Shown: one piece after another, positions 35,601-49,700 of the stretch | Layout: each line of letters begins with the position of its first letter | How positions within the stretch are numbered: the first letter of the stretch is position 1 | From: Papilionanthe hookeriana x Papilionanthe teres | Taxonomy: Eukaryota > Streptophyta > Magnoliopsida > Asparagales > Orchidaceae | Assembly (NCBI GenBank): GCA_022702705.1 | Contig: CM040429.1 | Span: 4,208,073-4,272,072, forward strand | DNA: 64,000 nucleotides | Reading direction: 5' to 3' | Notes under the pieces: generated by a model | What the model was told of the DNA's origin: nothing | The model's database searches: none | Seen by the model: only the letters and a program-made list of their open reading frames with translations | Made by a program: the position numbers and the translations under genes

Positions 35601-38600
35601 GATGATATCCGATTGAAGTGTGGAAATGTTTAGGTGATTTGGGAGTTTCCGGCTTACTAAACTTTTTAATATTATTTTAAAAACTAGAAGGATGCCTGAG
35701 GAGTGGAGAAAGAGCATTTTGGTCCCCATTTTTAAGAATAAAGGAGATGCACAAGAGTGTGCAAATTATAGAGGAATTAAATTGTTGTGTCATACTTTAA
35801 AATTATGGGAGAGGGTAATTGAACATAGGTTAAGACGTATTACGAAGATTTCTCATAATCAATTTGGATTTATGCCGGGAAGATCTACCATGGAAGCTAT
35901 ACATTTATTGAGAGGTTTGATGGAGAAGTACAGAGATAATAAGGAGGATCTACATTTGATTTTTATTGATTTAGAAAAAGCTTACGATAAGGTTCCTAGA
36001 GATGTTCTTTAGAGAGTCCTTGAGAAGAAAGGTGTTGATATGACTTATATTCAAGTCATTAAAGATATGTATACTAGAGTACATTACATGTGTTCGAAGC
36101 GAAGGAGGATTGACCAAGTATTTTACTATTTACGTTGGTTTACATCAAGGATCGGCTTTAAGCCCATATCTTTTTGCTTTATTTATGGATGGTCTTCTTG
36201 GGCATTTACAAGAGGATGTACCTTGGTGTATGCTTTTTGCTGACGATATCCTCCTTGTGGATAAGACGAGAGAAAAAGTCCAAGAAAAACTTGAATTATG
36301 GAGGTCTACATTGGAGTCTAAAGGTCTTCGTTTGAGTAGAACTAAAACTGAATACATGGAATGTAATTTTAGTAATAGTAGGTCTAGTGACAGCAGTGTA
36401 ACTTTGGGTGATCAAATTATTAAAAGGTGTGAACGATTTAGATATCTCGGGTCCATTGTTCAAAGCGATGGTGATATAGATGGGGATGTTAATAGTAGAA
36501 TTCAGGTTGGTTGGTTGAAGTGGAGGAATGCGTATGGCCTATTGTGTGATAGAAAAGTTCCGCTTAGGCTGAAAGGAAAATTTTATAAGATGGTGGTGAG
36601 ACCTTCAATGCTCTATGGTGCTGAATGTTGGCCTTTAAAAGAGAAGCAAAATGTTAAGTTAAGTGTTGCCGAGATGAGAATGATTAGGTGGATGAGTGGC
36701 TTTACACTTAGAGACAAAATGCGAAATGAATATATCCGTAAAAGGGTTGGAGTTGCACCGGTGACGGATAAAATTAGAGAGAGTCGCCTTAGATGGTTTG
36801 GTCACATTAAACGTCGACCACACTGATGATCCGATTAGGAGAGTAGATGTTTTAAATACAACTTATGTTAAGAAAGGCAGAGGCAGACCTAGGAAAACTT
36901 GGGCTTATTGCATAAAAAATGATCTTAATTTATTAGAATTAAACGAAAATTTGACACTTAATAGGACGCAATGGAGAAAAAGGATTCATGTAGCCGACCC
37001 CACTTAGTGGGATTAAGGCTTTGTTGTTGTTGTTGTTGTATTGCATTCTAATTTTAAAAATAATCATTTTGATATATAGAATTACATGCTAATTCTCCAA
37101 GATGGAGGAGTTGTTGAATTATTATTGGATTTTGATAAAATTTTCCTAAGGCTTTTATTTAATAATACTGTTCACAGATTTAAGTGGAATTTCGGTTTTC
37201 CACTTATCTTTACAGCTGATAAAATTTTAAGGGTTGTGATAAATTAAATCTTACATATATATATATCTACATTTATTTAAAAGCAAAGAAATTAAACTGC
37301 TTATCTCACCCACCCTCAGCCAAACAGAGAACAGCCAGGAAAGGAATAGAGGAAACAAGGTCGAATTAGAAAGAGAAGAGGAGGAGAGGGAAAGAAGGAA
37401 AAGAAGAAAAAGAAGGAAGAAAAGCTGGTGAAGTAAGAAATTTGATTTTTGATTTAGAAGTAGAATTTTGGTTTTTTTTCCCAAACAAATTGAATTCTAA
37501 TCAGGGTGATAATTTATAAGCAAGCGTAATTGTGAATTCTAATACAGCAGATGAATTATTCTCAATTTCTTGCTTTTGTACTTATATCTATTATAAACTA
37601 ATATTTGTAAAATTTTCTTATTACGTAATGAATATTTACAGTTTGCTATTCAAGATTTAAGGATCACGTTCGAATTTTACCTTACACACTTTTAAGTGTA
37701 TGTTTTTAATTATATAATAATTTTTTAATTGGTAATACTATTAAAAAATATGATACATACAATTTGCTCTTTTGCATACATTTATTTAATATTTTTTAAA
37801 AAGAATCACATATTTATTAAATTATCTAATTATAAAAATATATGAAACTCAAGAAATCTCATATTATGAGAAAGATTTTAACAATAATATGCTTGTCATA
37901 CTGCCAGCAGGAGCAAATGAGACAGAAGAGTCTTCTATAGGGACAAAAGGTCCTCAATGTGATTCAATAGTGATAATGCTAAAATTCACGTGGGCTTTTA
38001 TCTAACTAGATGATGTGGCATTTAGGTTAAGTTTATGATGGACAATAACCTAGATAACCGTATATGACATATTCTGAAGCTAAAATGAAAAATAAATGTT
38101 AATTACCAATGCCAAATAAATTCCACTGCTATAAAACACAAAACATCAACTAAAAAGAACACCTTTTACCAAATTGAATGAGAACCTTAATATTCAAAAT
38201 AGCTAATAATCTCGTGGTATGTGTAAGCAAATTGTAAACCTTCTGAATTATCACAACCTAGAAGACCTAGAAGCAAGTGAATAAGGTAAAATGGGCACGA
38301 AGTGAAAAAAAATGTGAATGATCCAAATATAACTATGGTAACAATTACGATGAGAAGTTGGGTAAAATAAAAAAACACTTTCATTTTGACAGAGAATAAA
38401 AAATTTTTGAAAAAAGAATTACGAAACCCTAAAACAGCATCTATAGTGCAATACACAAAGGGTTCAAAGAAGTAAAAGTATTGCATCTGCCCCAGTCAAA
38501 AAGCACGTATGAAAACTTGAATAATTAAATATAAATAAAGCTGAAAAGTTTTCATTTAATTACACAAGTCTAATTCAAACTACTTTTACCATAACATTAT

Positions 38601-40665
38601 TTAAAAATTAATCATTCCAAGGAAAGAAGTGTAATTTTGGAGGAAATTTTACGTTTAAAGCCTATTATTTCATTAGTAAATGTTGGATGAAAGAATCTGC
38701 ACTTTATTTTGCTTCAGAAACACAAATTGGGAAGGATTTCACAATATTTAATCACAAAAATGAAGAAATTAGATTACATGAAACTAATAAAATAAAAAAG
38801 CTTTACCTACAAACGAGCATTTCATTATTTGCATTTCCAATAACAGTAGGTTCGTAGAATGTCATGCCAAGACTGTGCCTCTTCCCACCAAGAACGATGT
38901 TAGCGCCCTGGAAAGATGACGTTAAGCTAATAAAAACAAATTGAACTTTCCCACAGAGATATCTCAAAAATATATAAAATTTTAGCTTCCAATTCACCCA
39001 AAATAATGTAGGAAGCACAGATAACAGATAAGATGGTACATATGCAGGAGATCTACATATTTTTATATCATAAAAGCAGATGAAAAAAAAATTAATCACA
39101 CCAAAATTTCGTTATTTCATACCTTGGAGGTAGCATCTTTGACTAATCTCTCAACCTGCAGAATAAAATTTAATCAGCAATCAAGCCAAGGCCAAACTGC
39201 TCAGTTGATAATAAAATGAGTGCTGAAAATAGCATTATATAGAACTGAGAAGATTAATCATAAGTAAACAGAACGTTAAAAAACCTTCTCAACAGCAGTT
39301 TCATTGATCAATGGTCCCTGCAAAAAGAATTAAAACCAAAACAAAAAAGAGAAGGAAAAATAAGTACGCTTGATGATATGATGGAAATAAACAATTTAAA
39401 CAATCAAAACTGCAAAAAGGAATGCTTAGAGTACAAAGTAGAATAGAGAAAATTTTGATGCAATCTATAAGAAATCTTCCAAAATATTATTTTACTCGTT
39501 AATACGGAACCTGTACTCGAGTAGAAAAAAATTTGCTGATCGCATAAACATTTGCAAACTTTTGAAGCAACTTTATATGGTGGAGGAAACTGATACGTGA
39601 GTCAATCAAAATAAATGCCAACCACAACACCATGCTGAATTGAAGCAACGAATACCTGAACGACACCTTCTTCAAGACCATTGCCGACCTGCAACTTCTG
39701 AACAGATTCTGAGAAAGCCTTTGAAAATTTGTCATAGATGCCTGCATATGAAGGTTTGAAAACTTAAAATGATATCCTCCTGACAAAAAAAAGGGTAAAT
39801 TTGCACAAGTGCCATTATCAGCATAAAAAACCCTGTATAAAGGGAATCCACCATGATTTTAATGCCAGAAATCCAAAAATCTTCCCAAAAAAATATAGCC
39901 TTCAACTATTGGTATTGATCATGATAGCTAAGTAGGAAACAAAATCAACTGCAAGCTCCAAAGCAAATTCCAAAGTAAATTCCAAAATAAACAAAATTTA
40001 CAGCATTATCACGGATGAATCAATTTTACAGCAGGTTGTTTACTAGGGACCCTACCGACCAACATGGGTAGACCAAGCTCATATGCAGACTGACCAATGG
40101 TAGACCTAGCTTACTTGGGTGTGAGTGGACTAGGCCTATTTTCCCTTTTAAAACAATACTCCTTTAATAAAGATATTCATAAGGCAAAATATAAAACGGA
40201 ATAAGTTTCAATCTAAATACAAATGATGCGCTTGACATCAGAGCCTATTTTTGTGTGCAAGTATTGAGGCTTGAAAGAATATATACAATAGACATAACAT
40301 GAAATGTTCATCGATCAAAATATACCATTCATCCAACAATACATACAATAAACATGGCATTCTAATCGAATTCAATCAAAACATGCTCCAATAGGTCTTT
40401 CAATATCCTCAGTATTTGTATTATATTTAGTTTCAATAAAATTGAAATTAAAATTTTAAACACGATAATCTCTTCCTTTATCCAATGCTCCTTAATTGGC
40501 CAGCTACCACCTTTAGGCAGGCCACTCTCTTCCCTGCTTTCTCTCCCAAGAGAATACTTCTCCTTGATCTATCTCAATGTGAGATGAAAAGGAGGAAAGT
40601 GAACTATTTCTTATGCAAGGAAGGAGAAGGGAAAGAAGAAGAGGATATTTTTTTCTTTTCTTCTC

Positions 40666-40700
<35 letters not shown>

Positions 40701-43700
40701 AAAAGGTAAAACGGGAAGAAATCCAAGAAAAGAAAAAAAAGGAAAGAAAAGGAATTAATCATCCAAACTTAACAATAAATTTCAGTATTATTTATCAAGT
40801 CAAGTTTCCACTTCATATATTTTAACATCATTCTGATAATCATCATACACACCTTAATAAGCTTAATTCCCTAATTAGTTCAGGCCTTCAAGAACAGCCT
40901 TAATTTTGTTCATAACTTGTAAGGTGCCATCAACCCAAGTCCGTAACTCTAAAGGCTTACTCATAAAATTATTTGCAGAATATCTCAAGACAAACACTGA
41001 GCTATATCCCCACAAACATAAAAAATTAATGAGAATATTCTACATTTGACATGTTCCAATCAAGAATCTTGTCAACAAAAACATATTTATTTTATAGAAT
41101 TTCGGAGAAGCAATAAATATAAATTATGTTCCAAAAGTATAGCTTAGTTTATTAAAAAACGGATTTACCTTCTTGAACCAATATCCTATTTGCACAGACA
41201 CATGTTTGTCCGCTGTTGCGGAACTTTGCTGCAATCTGCAGAAAAGGTAATGCATGATTTTAGCAAAAAAAATTCTTAAAATTTCAGCAGGCATTGATGC
41301 AGGAACTATCCAGTAGTAGCTTAGTGGTTACTCAATATAAGCCTATATACTTCAGAGTAATTTGCCCGCTTGAAACCAAAATCAATACCGTGGGAACTCA
41401 AGTGTTATAAAATATTTATTATATATAAACATCAGCACAATAAAATTTGGATAAACCATTAACAGCTTACAGTTCCTTTTACTGCCACATCTATATCTGC
41501 ATCATCAAAAACAATGCAAGGGGCATTCCCGCCAAGCTCCAAGGATACCTGGCATCATTATATCATCAATAAGTGCTAGTGTACTTAACTAATCACGCAT
41601 ATCATCACATTGTAAACCAAATTTTAGCAAAATTAAATTGGTTAGAGTCAACAAAGGTACCTCAAGTGAATTCGAGTTTTTACGTAAACCAAATCTACAA
41701 TTCAATTTTACTTCAGTTGCCTTTATTTCATATTTTTAATTATTTCATATTCGTTTACATTAGGGTCAATTTGATTTGCTGAAAAAAAAAATACAGAGTG
41801 AAAGAAATACGGTGTATTTGACATTTTAGAGTTTTTTATTAGTTATAAAACCTTTACGAGAGATTTTGTTTTTTTTAATATTTGATTACTTGTAAAACAA
41901 ACTTCTCTCACTCCTTAGCTAATTTAAATTTTGAATGGTGTTGTAAGACTTTCAAAATGCTCTAAGATTTTGTGAGGAGTATTCTTAGCCAAGTTTAAAT
42001 CAAGAGGTTCATACTTTTATGGATCTTGACTGCTGGTTTGATGTTTGAGTTTAAAAGCTTGGTGGTCTATAATTGGCTGTTCTGTTGATGGAATCTTAAT
42101 TTTACTTGTTGCATTTTCTAGTATCCTTACACCTCCATAATTATCACTTTGCATCATCCCTTAATCCACTATAAGAAAACTCCAAATCTTAATCTCTCTG
42201 GGTTTTGGTTCCTCTACCAAAACCTAGGAAATCAAGACTCTCGGTTTTGCCCTTCACCTCGACATTCCAATACACTCTCCTTACATTAGCCTTCCCCCTC
42301 CACCCATCTCCATCCCCGAGCCTTACCCCAAAGCCTTGAACCACCATTGGAAGGGTAATACCCCTCCAAAATGAAAATTTCTCCCAAAATAAATATAAAA
42401 AAAAAAAACAAAGGGGAAGATAACCCTTTCAGCAAAATTAAATTGGTTAGAGCCAACAAAGGTACCTCAAGTGAATTCGAGTTTTGATGTAAACCAAATC
42501 TACAATTCAATTTTGCTTCAGTTGCCTTTATTTCATATTTTTCATTATTTTATATTAGTTTACATTAGGGTCAATTTAATTTGCTGAAAAGAAAAATACA
42601 GAATGAAAGAAACACGGTGTATTTGACATTTTAGAGTTTTTTTATTAGTTATAAAACCTTTTTGAGAGATTTTGTTTTTTTAATATTTGATTACTTGTAA
42701 AACAATCTTCTCTCACTCCTTAGCTAATTTAAATTTTGAATGATGTTGTAAGACTTTCAAAATGCTCTAAGATTTTGTGAGGAGTATTCTTAGCCAAGTT
42801 TAAATCAAGAGGTTCATATTTTTGTGGATCTTGACTGCTGGTTTGTTGTTTGAGTTTGAAAGCTTGGTGTTCTATAATTGGCTGTTCTGTTGATGGAATC
42901 TTAATTTTACTTGTTGCATTTTCTAGCATCCTTACACCACCATAATTATCACTGTGCATCATCCCTTTATCCACTATAAGCAAACTCCAAACCTTAATCT
43001 CTGGGTTTTGGCTCCTCTACCAAAACCTAGGAAATCAAGACTCTCGGTTTTGCCCTTCACCTCAACATTCCAATACACTCCCCTTACATTAGCCTTCCCC
43101 CTCCACCCACCTCCATCCCCGAGCCTTACACCAAAGCCTTGAACCACCATTGGAAGGGTAATACCCCTCCAAAATGAAAATTTCTCCCAAAATTAAAAAA
43201 AAAGGGAGGGGTGGGGTGGGTGGGGGGGGGGAGGGGGGGGAAGATAAGCCTTTCACATCTCATATAAAGCTCTTCCAACCACTCTCACCTTCTTACCTCT
43301 TCACCATTTTTCCACCTCTTCATCAAATCCTAAACAACCCTTCAGTGAGAAGCCCGTACAATCCTAAAACATCTTATAACAGCCATTCCACCAACACTTA
43401 AGGCCCACAAAAAATACCCCTATAAGAGCCACGTCTCAAATTCCTCATTTCAAAGCCCTTCTATCCTCACTTTCAATACTTCTAATTGAACCCATGTGCT
43501 CACACTTCATTTCAACCTCATAACCAGTAAAAACGCATCAAAATGCCACCACAAGGAGCCCAGATCCAAGTTCCTCCATCAATTGTCCTATTGCTAAGTT
43601 CAGTCATTTAAGCCAGTAAGCCTGTGATTTCAGAAAAACGAGAAAAAGACTGAAGTAAAATAAAATAGAGAGATGATGATATAACTTATATGGTAAAGGA

Positions 43701-46700
43701 TGGATGGTCAAAACAAAGAAGTATCTCAATACTATTATGAGATAATGAACGTCTCAAGATTACTATGCGACTAGATAGAATCATCAAGCCTTGAAAGTAA
43801 ATTTTATAAGTGATTTCAGAAATACAAGAAAAAGACTAAAGTAAAATAAAATAGATAGAGATGATGATATAAATTATATAGTAAAGGTTGGATGGTCAAA
43901 ACAAATAAGTATCTCAATACTATTATGAGATAATGAACGTCTCAAGATTACTATGCGACAAGATAGAATCATCAAGTCTTGAAAGTAAATTTTATAAACC
44001 ATAATTAAGCCTATAATGTTGAAACAATCCAAGTGTCGCCTGATAAAGATACCATTAATATCCCAGTTGATCGTAAAAATGAGAGTTTAGAAGAATATGA
44101 GGCAAAACTATATTAGCGAAAGATATTTAGTAGAAGAATGGTTGACATCTAAAGAAGATAAGGTTCTTTAAAAAAAACTAGGGTAATTTGAAATTTGTCT
44201 CAAAGGGTTTAAGATGGAAGAGCGGAGTAGGATACAACGTAACAATAAAATTAAAAAATAATAATAAACAAAAAAACATAAAACTAACTCGAAATGGTTG
44301 GGATAAAACTAATGAAGGTCATGGAAATGATGGTGATAATCTAAAGGGTAAGGTCACCCCCTAACATGTTTTATAGTTTTTTTCTCTTCGCACAGGCAAC
44401 ATTTAGAAATAAAATTCATGAAGAAAGCAAATAATCAATAGTAAATGTGGCAGAAGGATCCATGAAATCAGAAAACTGTAGGGGCTGCAATTCACGTCAA
44501 TTGTAAAATTATGTTACGCAAAGGAAATCAAACCACATAGCTAACAGCAGAAATTACCTTTTTAACAGTATTCGCTGATCCGGCCATTAGCTTCTTCCCG
44601 ACAGCTGTTGAACCAGTGAATGTGATCTTCCTCACCTAATTAAAATGTTATGATGACATATAGTTCAGCAGATAGCAACTAGCACTTATATAACACAAAC
44701 AGAAAACAAACTATAGAAACCTGCGTGCTTTCTAACAGAGCATCGCCAATTTCCGAAGCATTTCCCAGCACCACATTTAATGCACCCTGAAGATTCAGAA
44801 AGTTAAAGAAAAGTACAAAAAGATATGTGTGTTTCAAATTTTGACGAAATGGCTAACAAGATTTAACAGCTAATTTCAGCAAACATTGGAATCAAACGGA
44901 GCAATTTAAACATTTAATGAAATAGCGATAATAATTATTCACTATGATACATCAAAATGAATATTAAAGTAAAAGATTAGCTTCAATTTCCAAGATACGG
45001 TTTTTGGAAAAAAAAATTTAAAAATTGATAATTATCTTCTTAATATTATGTGTAAGCGCTAACAGCTTTTTGTTGGACAATGTTAAAACAAAACTTGAAG
45101 AAAAAAAAAGTAGATGGATCCTTTGATTATCCAACTATATTTTCTCTCTCTGTCCTTTCTTTTATGATTCTAATGTAAAAGTTTTTCCCTCCTCTTCCCC
45201 TCCCAAATGTTCACAAGATCTACTAATCCAATATACTCTCTTCTGGCAAAGCCCCAGCGTCCACTCCATTCCTACCACCTCCAACGCACAAATTCTTCTT
45301 CATCTTCTTTAAAGCCTGCATACCAAGACAAATGGAAGAACGCCGGAAGGAAGAAACCTTTTTCTACGAAGATAATGATCATAAATGGTGATGGTGACGG
45401 TGACAGTGATGGTAATCTACAGGATAAACCCTACAAAAATTTTATCACCTCCCTTGATTTTTCCCACAACTATACCACCGATTGCAAAACCCTGAAAGAT
45501 TTCCAGTCTGATCTGCATTTAACCGACCATGAATGTGAAATACATCTCATCCAATCTGCCCTCCCCCTCTTCCTCCAATCGCGGCTGCTACTCCACCATC
45601 ATCACCCACATAATCTCCATTGAGTCGGCCAACATTACAAGCCCTTACATCTCACAACGATCACTCTCAAACCCTAAAAACTTATAATTCAAAAATTAGA
45701 TGGACACAATGAAAAGATAAAGGTTTACATCAGCAAAACTTTGTTTAATTTGGAATTCAGTTAAACTTTTGGGGATGAACTCCAATAGATCTTTCAAAAT
45801 GTAACTGCAGTGTCAATCATCAATGCTTGAATAGGTCATCGCGAAAAAACCCTGTGTTGGGTGATGTGAAGACCCGGTCCACATTATTTAATTAATTGTT
45901 GTTAATTAGCTTCCTAATTAATAATCTCAACTATCACTCACCTACCTTCCCACCTACCGCTCACCTACCACATCCCACCTACCGCTCACCTACCTTTCTC
46001 CACATCCCACCTACCACTCTCCTGGTTTCTGAAAATAGCCTCGTTTGACTTAAAGATGAAGTCAAGCCAAGGGCTAAGCCAAGTCCTCTAAGAGAGAAAG
46101 AAAGAAAGAGAAAGAGAGGAAGCGAGAGAAGAAAATAGAGATTTTCTTATAAATGTCAAGGCACTCAACGGTGTAATTCCTCAAAGAAATAAAATTCTCT
46201 GCAGCTCCGTGGACGTATACAAATTTGCCTAACCATGTAAATCTGTGTCGCTTTGGTGTTTTTTCTGCGTGCAATTTTTCTCGTTCAATTTTTCACTTTA
46301 TTATCATCAATTTTTCACAACAACTGATATCAGAGTCATGGTTTCGAATCTAAAGAAGAACTATGGGCGGAGATGAAGTGATGGTATCGGGGATCGAGAA
46401 GTTCATTGATACAGATTTCGGTTAGTGGAGGATACAGATAGAGGACTACCTCTATGGGAAGAAACTTCATCTTTCGTTACTGGGAAAGCGATCGAAAAAG
46501 ATAGACGAGGCGGAATAAAATTTGTTGGATTGACAAGTTCTGGAGGTTATACGGTTAACTCTGTTGAGATCGGTTGTCCGCAACATCATCAAGGAAAAGA
46601 CTACTGCAGATCTCATGGTGACTTTATCAGGTATGTATGAAAAATCATCGGCAAATAACAAGGTGCACATGATGAAAAAGTTATTTAACTGTGTGTTGCT

Positions 46701-49700
46701 CAACACCTGAATAATTTCAACACTATCATAAATAAGTTTCATCTGTTGAAATTAATTTTGATGATAAGATATGTGCGCTGATATTATTGGCTTTGTCACC
46801 AAATAGCTTAGAAGCCATGAGAATGGAAGTTAGCAGTTTTGCAGGTAAATCTAAGCTGAAATATGATGATATTCGTGATTTGATTTTGGCTGAGGAGGTG
46901 TGCAGGAAGGATTCTGGCGAGACCTCGTGTTCAAGTTCGGCGCTGAATGTTGATTCCAGATAGAGATCACATGACAGGAATTCAAACAGAGGAAGATTAA
47001 AATCAAAGTCTAGTCAGCAGGCAACCTGCTGGAATTGTGGTAAGGCTGGCCACATAAAAAAAACTGTAGGAATCACAGAAAAAGGAAAATGATAGCGCTA
47101 ATGTTGTAAGTAAAGAAATACAGGATGCGGTATTGTTGGCAGTTCACAGTTCTGTTGATAATTAGATACTGGATTCATGGGCTTCCTTCCATACATCTTC
47201 CCAGCGGGAGTTAATGCGAAATTATGTTGCAGGCGACTTTGGGAAGATACATCTAGCTGATGAAAAAGCTCTGGATGTGGTGGAGATGTGAGACATTGAT
47301 ATTGCACTACCTATAAAGAGCAAATGAACTTTGCAAAAGATCAGGCACGTTCCTGAGTTGAAGAAAAACCTCATCTCTGTTAGGCAGCTCAATGAGGGTG
47401 ATCATTCGGTAGTGCTCTCAAATAGCACCTAGAAGGTACCAAAGGAACATTAGTACTGGCTCGGGGTAAGAAAATTGACACACTATATATGACTGCTGGT
47501 TTACTCAACACTGTTATTACTACAGTTGCAGAGAACACGAGAGATTTGCGGCATTGCAGGCCTGGACACATGAGTCAGAGGTGCATTATGGGGAAATAGA
47601 AGAAAGTCGATTTCTTGAAAAGCGCCAGAGCGCCAAAGGCAAGAAAACCGGACATTGCACAGACAAATGATGGAGAACCACAGAGCTATGAAGAAATCTT
47701 GCAAGACGAGAATTCGAGCAAGTGAGAGCTGATCAAGAAAGAGGAGACGAATTTCCTCGCCAGGGAACCGGACTTGGGAGCTGGCATAACTCTCACCAAG
47801 AAAGAAGGCATAGCACAACAAGTGGGTGTACCAGGTGAAGACTGTGCTTGGTGGCAGTAAGAGGTACAGGTTGGATTTGTTGAAAAGGCTTTCAGCAGGG
47901 GCAGGATAGTGCACATGCAGTGTAAGCAGATACAAAAGTAACCCAAGAAAGAGCTAGGTGGTACAAGGCTTCGTTGATGGTGATATGTCAACTGAGGGTG
48001 TTACTCGTGAGAAGCTGAAGTTGTGCTCGGCTTTGCGTAGTCTTCTAGCATGAAGACAGGAGTTTTGAGTTGCAGAGGTGGAGAATATCACGTTTGAGGA
48101 AAAAGTCGGTACAACTAGCAAATGATGCAGCCTGTAGGTGGTGCAGTGAGTGTCTCAGTCTCCAAGTGAGAGGATTTTTGGGTAATGTTGAGACCCGGTC
48201 CACCTTATTTAATTAATTATTGTTAATTAGCTTCATAATTAAAAATCTCAACTACCGCTCACCTACCTTCCCACCTACCGCTCACCTACCACATCCCACC
48301 AACCGCTCACCTACCACATCCCACCAACCGCTCCCTACTTCTCTCCACATCCCAGCTACCGCTCTCGTGGTTTCTAAATAGCCTATTTTCGCTTAAAGAT
48401 GAAGTCAAGCCAAGGGCCAAGGAAGGGAGAGAAGAACATAGAGATTTCTTGTAAACGTTGAGGCACTCGACGGTGTAATTCCTCGAAGAAATAAAATCCT
48501 CTGCAGCTCCATGGACAGGCAAATTTGCCTACGTAAATTTGTGTCGCTTTGATATTTTTTCTGCTTGCAATTTTTCTCATTCTATTTTTCACTTTATTTT
48601 CGTCGTTTTTCACAACACCCTGATTATAGAACGATGAAAGACAAAATTTTATAAAGACTTAAATTTCATCAGAGTCCTATAAAAAATCTGGTTAATAAAA
48701 GTTAACGTTATTCAAATTTATGAAAAAATGAACATAAGCTAAATCAACAAAACATTTAAATATAAATAACTAAAGGACCTCCGTGAAAACTGAAAACTAA
48801 AATAAGGAACATCATGAAGTCTCGAGAAAAAGACAAACTCGCATCTCACAAACAACTCATTGAATACCCTTTTAAGATTTAGTCATATCATTATCCAGAA
48901 AGTTCCAAGCATTCAACTCAAATAATATTCCATAAATTAAGTAAAAAATTAAGTAATAAATAAGTTAGGAAGTTACCGGTGGTATTCCTGCTTGAAGTGC
49001 AAGTTCAGCTGCAGCCAATGCTGTCAATGGAGTATACTCTGATGGTTTAACCACTAATGTGCAACCACAAGCCAAGGCAGGTCCAGCCTGATGTATCAAA
49101 ACCCATGGAATGGTTAGCACAAACATAAAAATAAGGCAATAAGTGAACTTTCCAACATAAAATGACCAATTTTGTTCAATATAAGAACCTTCCGCGCAAT
49201 CATGCCCAGGGGAAAGTTCCAAGGAGTAATTGCACCAACCACTCCAACAGGCTGCAGAATACAAAAAAAATCCATGAACTCAAATTGGTAGAAAGCCAGG
49301 TTTTAGTGAAGAAATAAATTATAAAAAGAAGAAAGATTTATATACGCAGCACACAATTCTTATGTATGTACATCTCACACCTAAAATTTCATATTTACAT
49401 ACAATCACTCTGGCGCTTCAAACCTATGCATGAAAATGTATTATTTCACATTTAAGAAGTGGTAAAAGTGCTATATTTAAAGTGATATTAAATAATTGAG
49501 TAAATATGAAAGTTTAGGATTGAGATATGTAAATACATATGAATTGTGTGCAACGCATGGAAATGACCCTAAAAAGAATTGCATATGCTCTACAAAAGTT
49601 AGATTTTTAGCATGACCAAAAGGAAAAGAAAAAATATAAATGGTGAGGCTGCTACGGGTATGTAAAGAAGCTGCCCCCAAGAATTTAAAAAAATAATAAT

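Noticed and set aside
36145..36357. Minus-strand frame in the LINE
   Set aside because: Antisense shadow of the reverse transcriptase region.
48307..48613. Minus-strand frames near 48.4 kb
   Set aside because: They lie in the 3' LTR of the pol-deleted copia element; the same frame recurs in the 5' LTR at 46074-46274.
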